Shown piece by piece: positions 49,263 through 61,100 of a stretch of DNA of 64,000 bases (positions are counted from its first letter, which is position 1; every line of letters starts with the position of its first letter). The stretch lies in the NCBI RefSeq assembly GCF_028858725.1, contig NC_084760.1:81226367-81290366 (forward strand). Reading direction: 5' to 3'. Under the pieces are notes generated by a model. It did not search any database. It worked only from the letters and a program-made list of their open reading frames with translations, and was not told the DNA's origin. A program made the translations under genes and the position numbers. This DNA comes from Colius striatus (lineage: Eukaryota; Chordata; Aves; Coliiformes; Coliidae).

Positions 49263-51034
49263 TCCTCACTGGACACAGATCTGATGTACTCAGTGGTGTC
49301 AGATTTGGGGAGGGAGTGCTGCCAGGTAACAGCTTGCAGATAGGATAAAAGCAAAATAAGGATCTCTTAGCAAGATAGATGGCCATCTCAGGCATGTAGG
49401 AATGAAAATTGAGATATCAGTCAACACAAATAGTTGGAGTTCCTTAGCTGGCCAGCAGACAGTCCCAAAATTGTTTCCAGTGTTTAGCTAGTGCTATGTG
49501 ATCAATCCACCACTATACATCATAGGCTCATCTTTCTTTCTTGTCTGAAAAACTTCTAGGAGTTATCCAAAATGCAACAGGATGCACTCTTTTTTCCCGA
49601 CAAACAGCAGTTCACCACAGCAGCATGACTCCTCTCTCTCTCTTGCCCTCCTCCAACCCCTCTAGCAACTGTACCACAACTGTAGACATTTGTCCTGTGG
49701 TATCAGAAATCAGCTGCACAGTGAGAGGGGAAATACATGAACCTTAAAAAGCAACATGTGACAGGGAGCAGAGCATGCCCCTGCCCTGCATTCACTGGCC
49801 TTCCTCCCCTTTCCCAGCACCAGTGTGGCTCCACACCCATTCTCCTGGGTATCACTCTGCCTCACCATGTACTGCTGAGCTACAGTTGCTCATCTTTCCA
49901 GCCTTTCCCCTTGAGTGTGCTCCAACTGCAATTTCCCCAGATGCCTTCTTATTCTCAGACACAAAGTCCGGAGCTAAAGCACAAAGCAAGTGCTGTGTTT
50001 CCTCCAATGTCTTCTGCTATCTTTCCTCAGACTGCTTGGCAATATCGTTCCGCTGTCTTTGGGGATTCTCTTAATACCTTACAATTATTTTGCTTTCCTC
50101 ATCCTATCCCTCTTCTCACTTTTTATGCTCATTTTCTTTCCCTTGCACTCATTTTGGGATCTTTCTATCTTTCTCCTCACCAAACTTCCTTCCCCTCCTT
50201 TCCAGTTTTCAGCTGGGAACAGAGTGGATTTCCTCTGCTCTGTTTAAATCTCTCCTGGATTCACACCAGAAAGACAGGAGACAAGGAGAGAAAGTAATGA
50301 TCTTTAGCAGGATTCTTTTGGTATTGTTTTTTTATTTCTCTTCCTTCCTCTCACCCCCAACTAAAGAGAACTGCTTATATTAATACAAGCAATTGAGAAT
50401 GAAAAGGGCAAATGTATTTACCTGACTTTTTGTAAATGCAGCTGATAGCATCATAGGATCTGCAGGCTGTATTTACAGCACCTTCTGGGGAAGCTGTGTG
50501 GACAAGATAAAGAAAAGAAGAGGGGTAAGTTCTACTTAGCAGAGGGAAAACATTAAATTATAGTACCAGCTAAATACTTTCTATAAAAGTCATTTCACAG
50601 GAGGGGAAAAAAAAGGACATTTATCAAAAAAATTGTTGTTTTCATTATATTTTAAGAGTGTTATTGTAAAAAAAACAAAAACACACCTCAACAGAAACAA
50701 ACAAGTAAACAAAAGAAAAAAAAATACAAAAACCAGAATCATTAAACCTGACAATCACAGAACAAAAATCCTAAAACCAACTGAGAAACATCTACTGGAC
50801 AATTTCAATTTCCATAAGGGGAGAAAAAAATAAAAAGGAGAAAGCCATTGTTTTGTAAGCAAAGTATTTTCACTTTCTTGGAAAACAACAAATTTCATGT
50901 CAGACACTAAAGTGCTCGGAGTTTTAGAGATTGCTTGTGAAAAACAATTAACAATTTTGACTCATGTGCTGTCCTTGAGCAATCTATAGGAGCCACTTTT
51001 GTTCCCAGGATCCCACAAGTGGCTGCAGGAAGGG
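49263..51034. other. Pyrimidine-rich then A-rich non-coding stretch
   Basis: 49,600-50,250 is rich in C and T on the + strand, which lowers stop frequency and explains the 186-codon frame at 49,737-50,297. 50,590-50,850 is A-rich. No family recognised. Confidence 0.5.
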
Positions 51035-51078
51035 TGCATCCATCAAGTAACACTCCTGCATCCGTCAAGTAACGCTCC
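51035..51078. repeat. 22-bp tandem duplication
   Basis: TGCATCCATCAAGTAACACTCC is immediately followed by a second copy with two differences (G for A at the eighth and eighteenth bases). It is a small local duplication of no known function. Confidence 0.9.
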
Positions 51079-51429
51079 TGCAGACTCACCTGCCCGCCTC
51101 TGAGTGCCAGAGGCTTCTCACTGCACTTCATCTCACCAAGAAGAAGCTGAAGCTTGGCCTTGTTGTATTTACAAATTATCAGAGGCAGCAAAAGGGCAAG
51201 ACTGTGGTTGGCAATGGGCAATAGTATTCTTCTGGCATCGGAAATGTAAGAAAAAGGAGTAAAGCAGGGATAGAAAATATGCCAGGTCATATCTGGGGAT
51301 ATTTGTTTCATGTGGTGAAGGAAGATGCTAGAACAGCTTTTCTAGGCTTGATTGCTGCCAGAAGGTAGCTACTAGTTAAAAATCTCAGCTGGTAAGTCAT
51401 TTGGGTACAGTAATTCTCACACGCTGGCA
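51079..51429. other. Short unique stretch
   Basis: Nothing recognised. The minus-strand frame of 134 codons that ends here (50,907-51,311) has no motif. Confidence 0.45.
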
Positions 51430-53270
51430 CCCTCTGTTCTTTGAAAGAGAGGAAGAATTAGCAGGAGCCCAAGGAAAATTCAGACTGCCCCTCCCAGACT
51501 CCAATAAACTCAGCAACATGGCATTTAAGGTCTCCCGAGAAGGGAATTTAAGCATAGAGGAAAGCAAGAAAATTGGCAGTTACTGAGAAAGGCCATGTTA
51601 AAGCACAATAGCAACCTATCCTATTGTGACAGAAAGATAGGAAGCAGAATAAGAGCCTGTTATATAGCTGTGCCTAGAGCTCTTTAGGAACCTGAAAATT
51701 AAAAAGAAATTACAAAAATAAAAAGTGAAAACTACACCACAAAGCTAAGGACCAGCATAAAAGAATATAATAAAAATCAGAAACACTAAAGCACAAAATT
51801 AATTACAATTAGTAGTGGACATAAGGCCACAGGTAAAAGTGACAGAGTATCAGCAGAGGCAGAAAAAGAGAATATGCAGGCTATTATTTAGTGGGAAAAG
51901 AGGAAACAATAGCTCAATAGCTGGCATAAAGAAGAACGAAGCAGCCTCGTCCTTCAGGCTTCATAACATACTTCAAGAATTAATTCAAACATGGGGACAG
52001 AAATGCCAGCTAGAGCACAGAAAGAAAAAATCTTGAGATAAATGAGATATGGTCAAATTATCCGTGCCTTCTGAGATTCACTCTCAAGCACTGAAGGTAC
52101 CAGCTGTAGAAATCTCTGATCTGTTCAGAAATCATCCCTGAAATTTAAGGCGTGGGAGAGATCCCAGGAGACACAGGAAGGGCAAAATACAATACCTTTA
52201 TTTAAAGCAACGGAAAAGGAAAATATAGAAAAATGTAGAATATACAGACTCCCTGAAAAACCCAACAAAAACACTAGAACAGACTATTACCTGATCAATA
52301 CATAAAAACCCAAAGGAAAACCAGTTAATAACATAAAGCTCAACATAATGAATTTATCAAGAAAAGAAATCATTTCAGTTGCTCATTTCAGTAAAAAAAT
52401 ATGTCAATTCTAGAGAAAACAAATTTTCCTCTTTGACAAGGTAACTAGCTTAATGGGTAAGGAAGCAGTTGAAATAAGCTGTCAATTTTGTCCCATGGGA
52501 CCATAAGCAAATTAAGGAAGTACAGTTCTTTAGCTTTTTGGACACTTGAGCATACCTGGCCAGACCCCTTTGGTGTCTATGTTACTATCAAATTTTTAAT
52601 AGGAAAACATTTACAAGAAAGAATGCTTACATGGACCAACTGCAAACTATGTGATATGGCTTTGCCACCAGTGTCAGTGATTTACCACCAATCTGAGATT
52701 TCATCTGGATCCCAAAAGAATCTGTCCTAGTCCTGGATCTGTTCCAATTCTTCATTAGTATCTTCAACAACTGAGGAGTGTGTGCACTGAAAAAATATCT
52801 ACAGATGACTCCAACTTAAGAGCACATTTGTAGAACAAAATGAATTCAAAATAATCTCAACTTGGAGAAATTATCTGAAATCTACAAGTCACAATTCAAT
52901 AAAGCCTGTGACAAAATACAAAGCTAGAAATGAAGAAAGCAAGTGCCGAGACATCAGACCAGGAATAACTGAGAAGTTAAAAGCATGTATGTATGTCAAG
53001 GTACAGTGAAATGCAAACTCAACATGAATCCAGTCTCATTTTAGCAACCGTTAGTGCCATCTGCAAAAATCATGGGGAAACCTCTCTGTGCCCTCTCGGT
53101 GAGAGCTGCACTGGTGTCTGGTATCCAGGGCTGTGCAACAGACATGAAGGTCGAAGCAGAAGAAAATGTAGAGGACAGCTGCAAGAGAGACAGAGGCTAA
53201 GGAAGCATGGCACCAAAGGAGATGGTGAAGGACATTGCATTGTTTGTCCTGGAAAACAAGAAAGGTATTT
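51430..53270 (+). mobile_element. Ancient CR1-type LINE, ORF2 remnant
   Basis: Heavily diverged but colinear with old CR1 ORF2 as I know it. The end of the endonuclease/linker region comes first (GACTCCAATAAACTCAG near 51,497; CCTATCCTATTGTGAC near 51,616; CACTAAAGCACAAAATTAAT near 51,784). The reverse-transcriptase entry follows (AGGGCAAAATACAATACC near 52,178), then AAAGAAATCATTTCAG near 52,362. The catalytic box reads ACAGATGACTCCAAC at 52,801, keeping both Asp codons. Next comes CTGAAATCTACAAG with AATTCAATAAAGCCTG near 52,874-52,908. The last part is CTCAACATGAATCC near 53,018. Many stops and indels are present. No 3' tail was identified, and both boundaries are approximate. Being so decayed, it is much older than the CR1 at 56,600. 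Confidence 0.82.
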
Positions 53271-54569
53271 TTTAGAAAGAGGTGTTAGAAAAAACTTTCC
53301 AATGGAAACTGATATTTTTTCCCCCTTGCCAGGGGGTGGGGGAAGTGGCTTTGATATTTAGAAAATAAATTTTTAAGAATACACATTATTTAGTTGTATC
53401 TGTTTTAGAGCTTAGTGGATGGATCTATTACTTTCTCTTTGCTCTCCTGAAGAAAAAATAGGATGATGAAAATGAGAAGAGCAGGCGAACAGGAGAAAAG
53501 CAATTAGAACTAAAAAACTACTATCTTGTCAATTTTCAGAGATGACAAACAATAAAAGACAAAAATCCAAATAATGAATGTTATCCCTCCTTCTTAATTA
53601 AAAAATTGAAATAAAGAGGAATACTTCCTATTATTTTCTATGAAAGCATATCTGGATATTTTTCACCAACTCTGGATGGTTTAGTCCTTCAGCTGCTTCA
53701 AGAGCTGAAATTACCCACCCCTGCCACCAAAGACACAGATATCACAGGTCCTTCTCTGTGACACTCTCCTCTCAGCTTCTTCCCAGGGCAAGCTGAGACC
53801 TTATCAACAGTATCAGAGTAGGGATTTTTTTCTATTATTCTGTATTGATTTGGCCACCCTATTAGCAACAATATAGTTACTCATCAGAGCTAATGCATTA
53901 TCTTTGATCATCCTCCTAGTTTACATTTTTATGTCTTTTATTCACATCTCACAACCCTCATTATTATACACATTTCCAAACTTTCATCTCCCAAAGGGCA
54001 GAGAGGGAATAACAGGGAAGTTGGAATTTAACAAGATTTAGCACTAAGCTTTGATTTATTGAATCAAAGGCCAGGGAGAAAGATCACAGAGAAGGAAAAG
54101 GGCAGGAGAGGAACAGTGCACAACAATAATTTGCAAAGATCTTAGGTGCCAGCAAAACCTTGATTGTTAATGACCATTTTCTTTCTGGAATGCTGATGGT
54201 GAGGCAAAACCTCTCTAGCCTCCCAGACTCACAACTTCCCCCAATGTGTGGAGTCAGGCAGGCAGCTAAGACAGAGGCTAGCCAGCAGCTCAAGGGCTGT
54301 CATCCTCACCACGTGCAGATACAGACATCCCCAGGAAGATGCCCACAGGCTCAGCAAGACTGGACTATTGCTTAGCCCACCACTGCCTTTCTTTACAGCG
54401 TAAGACCACAAGCAGAGCCTGGCTCATTCTCTTTCTCATGTCACCTCTCTGCTCAGCTGTGTGGGAAAACTATTGACCTCCCATGCCTAACAAAACAGCT
54501 GCACTGGTCAGAGGGAGAAAGGTCAACCCAAGAAGAGGGAGCCCCAGTGCCTACAGCAGCAAAACAGGG
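53271..54569. other. Unique non-coding stretch
   Basis: No family recognised after the old LINE fades out. There is a short G-rich patch at 53,331-53,347 and an AT-rich stretch around 53,500-53,640. Frames up to 71 codons lack motifs. Confidence 0.5.
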
Positions 54570-54697
54570 TCCTTAGATTGGCCAAGACAGTGTAGCTGGT
54601 GTCTTCTTACAGGAACTTCTTACAGCAACTTCTTACAGGAGCCACCATTACAGCCCCTTCCCCACTACCAGAAATGGCTCCACACAAACCCATGACA
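54570..54697 (-). mobile_element. LTR 5'-end fragment (F), antisense
   Basis: On the minus strand from 54,697 it starts TGTCATGGGTTTGTGTGG, the same terminus as LTR C. It continues with GGTAGTGGGGAAGGGGCTGT and a GTGGCTCCTGTAAG block, which are closest to LTRs E1/E2. A further weak match to the TTGGCTCAG region fades near 54,570. Only the first 130 bases of the LTR remain recognisable. It therefore combines a C-type terminus with an E-type body. Confidence 0.75.
54603..54639. repeat. 13-bp tandem repeat inside LTR fragment F
   Basis: CTTCTTACAGGAA, CTTCTTACAGCAA and CTTCTTACAGG follow one another directly. E1 and E2 have a single copy of the equivalent CTTACAGGAGCC segment (read antisense), so the triplication is specific to this copy or its subfamily. 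Confidence 0.85.
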
Positions 54698-56599
54698 CCC
54701 TGAAAAGCTAAAGATGGTAGTTTTGACACAAACCCATCCTCAAGAGGTATGTCGGAAGAGCAATGGTGTTTAAGGCCCCAAGATCCTACTCCTCTCTTTA
54801 TAAGGGCTGCTCCTCCCCACAAAAGTTTATCTCCAGCTTCACTGGCTTCAGTTACTCCTTCCACAAATTAAGGATGTGAAAACTGAGCTACACTTGAAAA
54901 AGCTGCCTCCTCCAACTAAGTAAACAACAAAACCATGGCTGCCCAACAGTCTCACAATTGGCATGACGGGGGAGAGCCACTGCAGGGTGATGGAAGGAAA
55001 GAATGCGGTTGCTCCCTGTTAAACTGCTATCTGACATGTAAAAATAAGAACAGCTCCATCTGCAAGAGCCTTTTAGCTGTCAACACCTGCAGATACACAA
55101 ATGTTTTGCAAAAGACAGATACATCTCCTGATTTCTAAATTGTTACCCAGGACACCAGAGGTGCAGGCAACCAGCCTGCACGATCAAAGGCGGCAGAAGT
55201 CAGCATAAATTTGTCAGAAGCTTTGAGATCCTCTGTGCAAACATACTAACCACGTGCAAAACAGAAAGGGTAGACTGAATTAAGGAAGACATGGCTCGTG
55301 GTGTCCCTATTTGCTGGATAAACAAAGGACTCCTGTAGATAAACGAAAGATTCTGAGTCTAGTACTTCTCCCAGTGCCAGATTTGGGGATAAAGCCACAA
55401 ACAAAATGGGTTTCTTAGAATAAGCTGGTCTGTTTTGGCTTTTGGCACTGGAAATGACAGAGATTTGTGTTAGTGGGACTCCAGAGTGCATTAATCCTTT
55501 ATAAACGTTTTTTAAATAATACATGTGCCCTGAAAGAACATGTGAGGACTGCCTCATTAAACTGAGATCTAAATTTAAAGGCATCATTTATTAAACTGCT
55601 ACTAACACCTTCCAGTCTCACAGGAAGTCCACAGCACAAACATATCCCCTTCCTGACCTGCTGGATCCCTCCCCAGCCCAACCAAGTCCTCACTGCCCTG
55701 CCAAAGTAGAAAGACAGAGAGCTGCAGGGCCCTGGGGCACTGGAATGGTCTTCCCACGGCCACTGCCAGGCCAGGCCCCAGCACGGGAAGACACTGCTGA
55801 GCCTCCCTGCCCAAGGGCTTGGTGCAGAGCCCAGTAGCAAGGGAGATAGTGAGCAGCAGCCTGTGAAGTTCTTGCTTCCCCCAACAGAAGGGAAATACAT
55901 GATATGGTGTATATTAAGACATCACCATGACTTTAACCACAGCTTTTATAAGCATCGTCTTTGACTTCTGAACTCCTCAGCTAGCAAACTCTGTTATACA
56001 TGCTTGTTTATGCAGGTGGATGATTTCCATGCTTAAGGCAAAGCTCACAGTAAGTGTTTTTCTCTGTCAGGGATCTATTGACCTACCTTAAGAAGCAGAG
56101 ATGTGACTGTCCAGAAGCTGAGTTCTCCAGTTCTCCCATCCATCCCAGGTCCCAAGTAGGCAGTGGGCCAGTCTCTTTTAGTTGACTCCAAAACGAAAGT
56201 CCTGACAGCACTGTGCTACCCAGATGAGTTCATTGACACCTGACTTTGTCTCTTCCAGGGTTCATGAATGTACAACTTTATCTGTGTCTATGCACCTGAT
56301 ACCTCATCTGCAACACATGTGCTTTTCCGATATGGGGTATTCCTGTCCTATACTGAGGTTGTAAGGTCCTTTAGCAGTGAGCAAATGGGGTTGAGGACTA
56401 TCTGCAAACATCTTTAATGCAGTTGTGCTTTACAGAATCCCCAGACCACTGAAGGTTAAGATCTGGTACTTCTACGGGTTAATCTAGATGAAGATGTATG
56501 ATGAATGGATCTTCTAGCTACCACTAAGCCATAGTGGTGATTCCTCTTTATTTATGGCACAATAAGCAGGAACACCAGTCTCTTTTTCTTAGAGAAGCA
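54698..56599. other. Unique non-coding stretch with a GC-rich patch
   Basis: 55,600-55,880 is distinctly GC-richer than its surroundings. Several minus-strand frames are open at once (the longest, 55,499-55,900, has 133 codons). That is what base composition alone would give. No domain or repeat family is recognised. Confidence 0.45.
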
Positions 56600-58156
56600 G
56601 CCTTTGGGCAGACGTTTTCCATTTGAGGATCTCCAAGTGCTTGGACTTTAACCTCACTGTACTGGAGGAAGCACTATCTGCATTCTATTCTCCAGAAGAG
56701 ATCAGAACAACTAGCACCCAGTTTTTCTTTGCTTCAGTTTCAATAGTAAAACCAGCTCTTCTCTGTGCACCTGTCCAGTCAGAAGACAGAGGCAGTGGAC
56801 AGAATGAGGCTCCCTTAGTCCAAGGGGAAATGGTGTGAGACCTGCTGCTCCACCTTGACGCACACAAATCGATGAGGCCAGATGGAATCCACCTGAGTGT
56901 GCTGAGGGAGCTGGCAGAAGTTCTTGCCGAGCCACTCTCTGTCATCTACCAGCAATCCCATGACAAGATGATCCACTTAGTGGATAGAGGAAAGGATATG
57001 AATGTAGTCTCCCTGGACTTTAGTAAGTCCTTTGATACAGTCTCCCACAGCATCCTCCTGGAGAAACTGGCTGTCTATGTCTTAGATGAGCCTACTTTGA
57101 GATAGGTGAAAAACTGGCTGGATGACTGGGCCCACGGAGTCATAGTGAATGGAGTTAAATCCAGTTGGTGGCTGGTCACCAGCGGTGTTCCCTTGGGCTC
57201 AGCACTGGGGCCTATTTTGTTTAACATCTTCATCAAATACCTGGATGAGGGGACCAAGCACACCTTCGTTAAGTTTGCTGATGACACCAAGCTGGCAAGT
57301 GTGTAGAATCTGCTTGAGGGCAGGAAGATTCTTCAGAGAGATCTGGACAGGCTGGAGCGATGGGCTGAGGCCAGTTGTACAAGGTTTAACAAGGCCAAGT
57401 GCTGGGTCCCGACACTTGGGCCACAACAACTCCATGAAACACTACGGGCTTGGAGCAGAGTGGCTGGAAAGCTGTCTGTCAGAAGAGGACCTAGAGGTGT
57501 TAATTGACATATGACTGATCATGAGCCAGCAGTGTGCCCAGGTGGCCAAGAAGGCAAATGGCATCCTGGCTTATATCAGAAATAGTGTGGCCAGCAGGGC
57601 CAAGGAACTGATCGTTCCCCTGTACTCAGTGCTGATGAGGTTACATCTCCAGTGCTGTGTTCAGTTCTGGGCCCCTCACTCAAGAGGGACATGGAAAAGC
57701 TGGTGAGTGTCCAGAGAAAGGCAACAAAGCTTGTGGAGGGTCTAGAGAAAAGTCTTCGGAGAAGTGGCTGAGGGAGCTGGGAATGCGTAACCTGGAGGAG
57801 ACTGAGAGGAGATGTGATCACTCTCTACAACTATCTTAAGGAGAGTTGTAGTGAGGTGGAGGTCCATCTCTTCTCTCCAGTAATGAATGAGGACATGAGG
57901 AAAAGGGCTCAAGATGCTGCAGGAGAGGTTTAGGTTGGACATTAGGAAGAACTTTTTCACTGAGAGGGTTATTAAGCATTGGAACAGGCTGCCCAGGGAG
58001 GTGGTGGAGTCACCATCCCTGGAGACATTTTAAACATCCATAGATGAGGTGCTGAGGGATATGGTTTAGTTTAGTGATATGCTTTTCAGTGTGAGGTTAG
58101 TGGTTGGACTCAGTGGTCTTAGAGGTCTTTTCCAAACATAATGATTCTATGATTCT
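56600..58156 (+). mobile_element. CR1 LINE, 5'-truncated with internal RT deletion
   Basis: A younger CR1 retrotransposon fragment. From left to right it has a C-terminal endonuclease/linker region, the entry of the reverse transcriptase, the RT catalytic region, the thumb/C-terminal region, and the 3' UTR. The UTR includes GTGGTGGAGTCACCATCCCT and the terminal ATGATTCTATGATTCT, the CR1 8-bp tail repeat. Such elements copy their RNA at a nicked target site and rarely reach full length. A block of roughly 80 codons expected in the RT is absent near 56,957. The 5' boundary is uncertain by tens of bases, and no target duplication is expected for CR1. Confidence 0.95.
56623..57839 (+). pseudogene. 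CR1 ORF2 reverse transcriptase remnant
   Basis: One frame runs from 56,623 to 57,306, broken by TGA near 56,836 and TAG at 57,103. It contains PDGIHLSVLRELAEVL, then [39 protein letters not shown] and FADDTKL. The two aspartates of the catalytic box are intact. Between YQQS and the HLVDRGK segment the usual early RT part, including the conserved GNYRPVSL motif, is missing, and the deletion keeps the frame. After 57,306 the frame shifts. HLGHNNSMKHYGLG and [19 protein letters not shown] lie in the +2 frame, and a further shift leads to [12 protein letters not shown] near 57,770. It cannot encode a working enzyme. Recognition is from CR1 family knowledge and is very secure. Confidence 0.93.
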
Positions 58157-61100
58157 GCTGTGAGGCCACGGCAGGGTGGAGAGCAGAGTATCAGAGTGGT
58201 GATGTGCAGACCTGAACCCTTCCATTTTCCCCTTGGACCAATGCAGGGGTTTGCCACCAGTACCAGGTATCCTGGTTTACATGATCAGCAACAACAGTTT
58301 TGACAGCACTTATCAAGTGAACAATCAAAAGGCCAACAAAAAGACATAAAAAAAACCCCTAGAAACAGAAAAAGAGAAATTCCTGACATGGTCTAATTTG
58401 AGGTCTAACACCACACAGGTCTGCAATAAATTGGAAATTTTCTTCACATAGTAGAGATCAATAAATGTAATTATTTGGACTTAAACCTCATGAATTCTGA
58501 AGAACCTCTCAGATTACTTGGAGAATAAGTACTATTTTATATGATGTCAAAGCTGATCAGAATAACAACGCTCACAGCAAAGACACTATCAGCAGGAACA
58601 AAAGCTTACAGTATCTCACTATGCCTCATTCTTCTTAAAGGAATATTACTACGACAGAAATCACTTAAACTAAAAAAAAATTATACCTCCTCTCTTGAGC
58701 TGTTAGCAAAGTAAGCTGCACTTGTAAACCTGTCATCATGCCAGTCACCCTCTCTGATCTGAAACCTAACACGTTCTTCAAATTTCATTTGTTTTCCTCA
58801 TGGACATCGGCTGTTCGGGCTTATGCATTCTTTAAGATGGATGGTGAAGTTAGACAGGACTGACTGTCAAAGACAGGGCCTAAACCATGTTTCCATAGAC
58901 CTGTATTCTGACATTTGAGAGAAGGTAGGACTGGCATCCAACTCATCCTTGATATTGGAAAATTAAAACATGAGCAGCAAGCTAAGTCGGATGCAAAAGC
59001 TGCCCTGGTTTGGGCTGTTTCCAGGACCTTTACGTACACTGGTATGAATCAGGAGTAATTCCACCGAAGTCAAGGTACTGCTCAGCTGGAAAACTGGCAT
59101 TAGAGGAGAATTTCTCAGGCCCTGGGGTTGAATCACTTTCACTTCCCATTAATCCTCCCTGGTTTCCCAGCACTGAGCTTGTGTCAGTACGGGACAAAAT
59201 CTGAAACAAATTTGTTTCCAGCAGCAGCCCAACAGCCCAAAAGTCTATGCATTTTAACCAAGGCCACATGCTGAAGTCGAAATGCCATCCTTAGAGATCA
59301 GAGTATTTAGGCTGTACTTGCCTCAGTTGCAGTAAAGGGAATTTCAACCACTTTAGATGGTGCATGACCTCATCTAAGCAGAAAAAACAGGTCAGACACA
59401 TCCATTTCTGCATACCACTCCTGGGCCCTGGCACCCACAACCTGCCTAATATAATTTGATTGTCACTGGCAAAGATTTGTGTATAATCTAGGTCAGCATT
59501 TGAAACACTCAAGCAGAGACAGATCCCAGACCCTGGCTTCTGTATTTCCTGCAAGACAGGTTTTATGCCACACTACATGCAGAGAAGGCCGTCCTTTTCC
59601 ACTTAACTAAAACATGGAGGGAAAGTTCATCACAATCTTTTGGCTAGAGCCCAAAGAAGCTATCACCCCACTCAGCTGGAAGTGGCATGTGCAGTGAAAG
59701 AGCTGGTCAGTATATACACAGAGCTGTAATTATCCCTGCAAGTCTTCCTGCTAGAAATACACATTACCATTGGTTCGGTCAGTCTGCTTCAGAGTAGTTC
59801 CCAGGCTAAAATAAGTGTCGAGGTCCACAAAAAGACTTTTTCAACTGGTAGAAGAGTGTTGTTAGTTTGATTCACCCACTCCACTTCTCTGTGAGGATAG
59901 AACTGACAGGTTAAGGGTAGATCCCTATGAGATGATGAAAAAGGATGAAAGTGCCTGAAAATCCCCACGTTTCAAGAAACAAAGCTGGGAAAATCTTCAA
60001 AGCAAGAATAAACTTGAAAGATAAGTAAACTTAAGCAGTGACCTTCCTTTGCATTTCCAGCCAGTGCAGGCCAGGCCTTCTCACAAGGCTACTACTGAAG
60101 ATGGAACCATACTGGGATATGAATTCTGACACTTTACGGTGCCATGGAGAATTGTTATGGAAGCAGGAAGAAAAACCAAGTAGAACCAAGTCAGGCAGAG
60201 GAAAGGGAATTGATTTACTTTGTGGCAGAGCCTTTATCTACCCCAAGAAATCCAAAACAGGTATCAGCATAGCTGATGGCCACTCTAGCCTCCCTTCCTC
60301 AGGGCTAGATGTATCTGTATGTGTGTCGTTTACTTCTTGGAGCCAGTTCTCAAGATATCATCCACAGTTTGTGAAGTACCAAGGCTGTACCCAGGCTGAC
60401 AGTACACAGAGACCTATCTCCCAGCAGCAACCTCTGTGAAGTGCCAGTTGTTTTCCGACATTCAGCTCTGGGACACATGATGTTACATTCAGCTCATCCC
60501 AAATTTCTCATCTGAGAAGTGGAGCAGGGAATGCTTTACAGGGTTAACTGAAAGACTCTCATTGTCCTTGTCCCTCTTGTCCCTGGGCACACTTACAGGA
60601 CTGACACTCTCAGCACAGCTGGGGGAAACCCATCTACTGAGAGGCAGCAGCATCAGGGATTTTAGGAAAAGAAGAAAAAAGAACATGCAAACAGATCCAA
60701 AAGAAACATTAAAACAAGCTCAGGAAAGACCAGTGCCTAAGTAGACAACATTTCTCCATAAACCATTCTGACAAAACCATGTTGTGCCCGGTGTTTCTGC
60801 TAGTTGCATTAATAGCTCTTATAGGTCATCAGCTTATCACATACAACTGTAACTGATAAGCCAAACAGGCTGTACAGCTTGGTTACAAAAGCCCTCAGGA
60901 AGCAGGAAAACAAATAGGGTAAGGCTAAATTGGTAGAGAGGAAAAGGTTGCTGATCTTGTTTGTATGTAAAACAAGAGCCCAAAAATGCCGCAGACGACC
61001 AAACAAGGAACCTCCAACCTTCTATATGGCACCAATTTTACCATATTGATCATATTCCCTCCAGACATAGACAAATGTTTCCTGCAATCAGAGAAACAGG

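Noticed and set aside
49737..50297. 186-codon + strand frame as a gene
   Set aside because: It is explained by pyrimidine-rich composition with few stop codons. The overlapping frames are also open, and no motif was seen.
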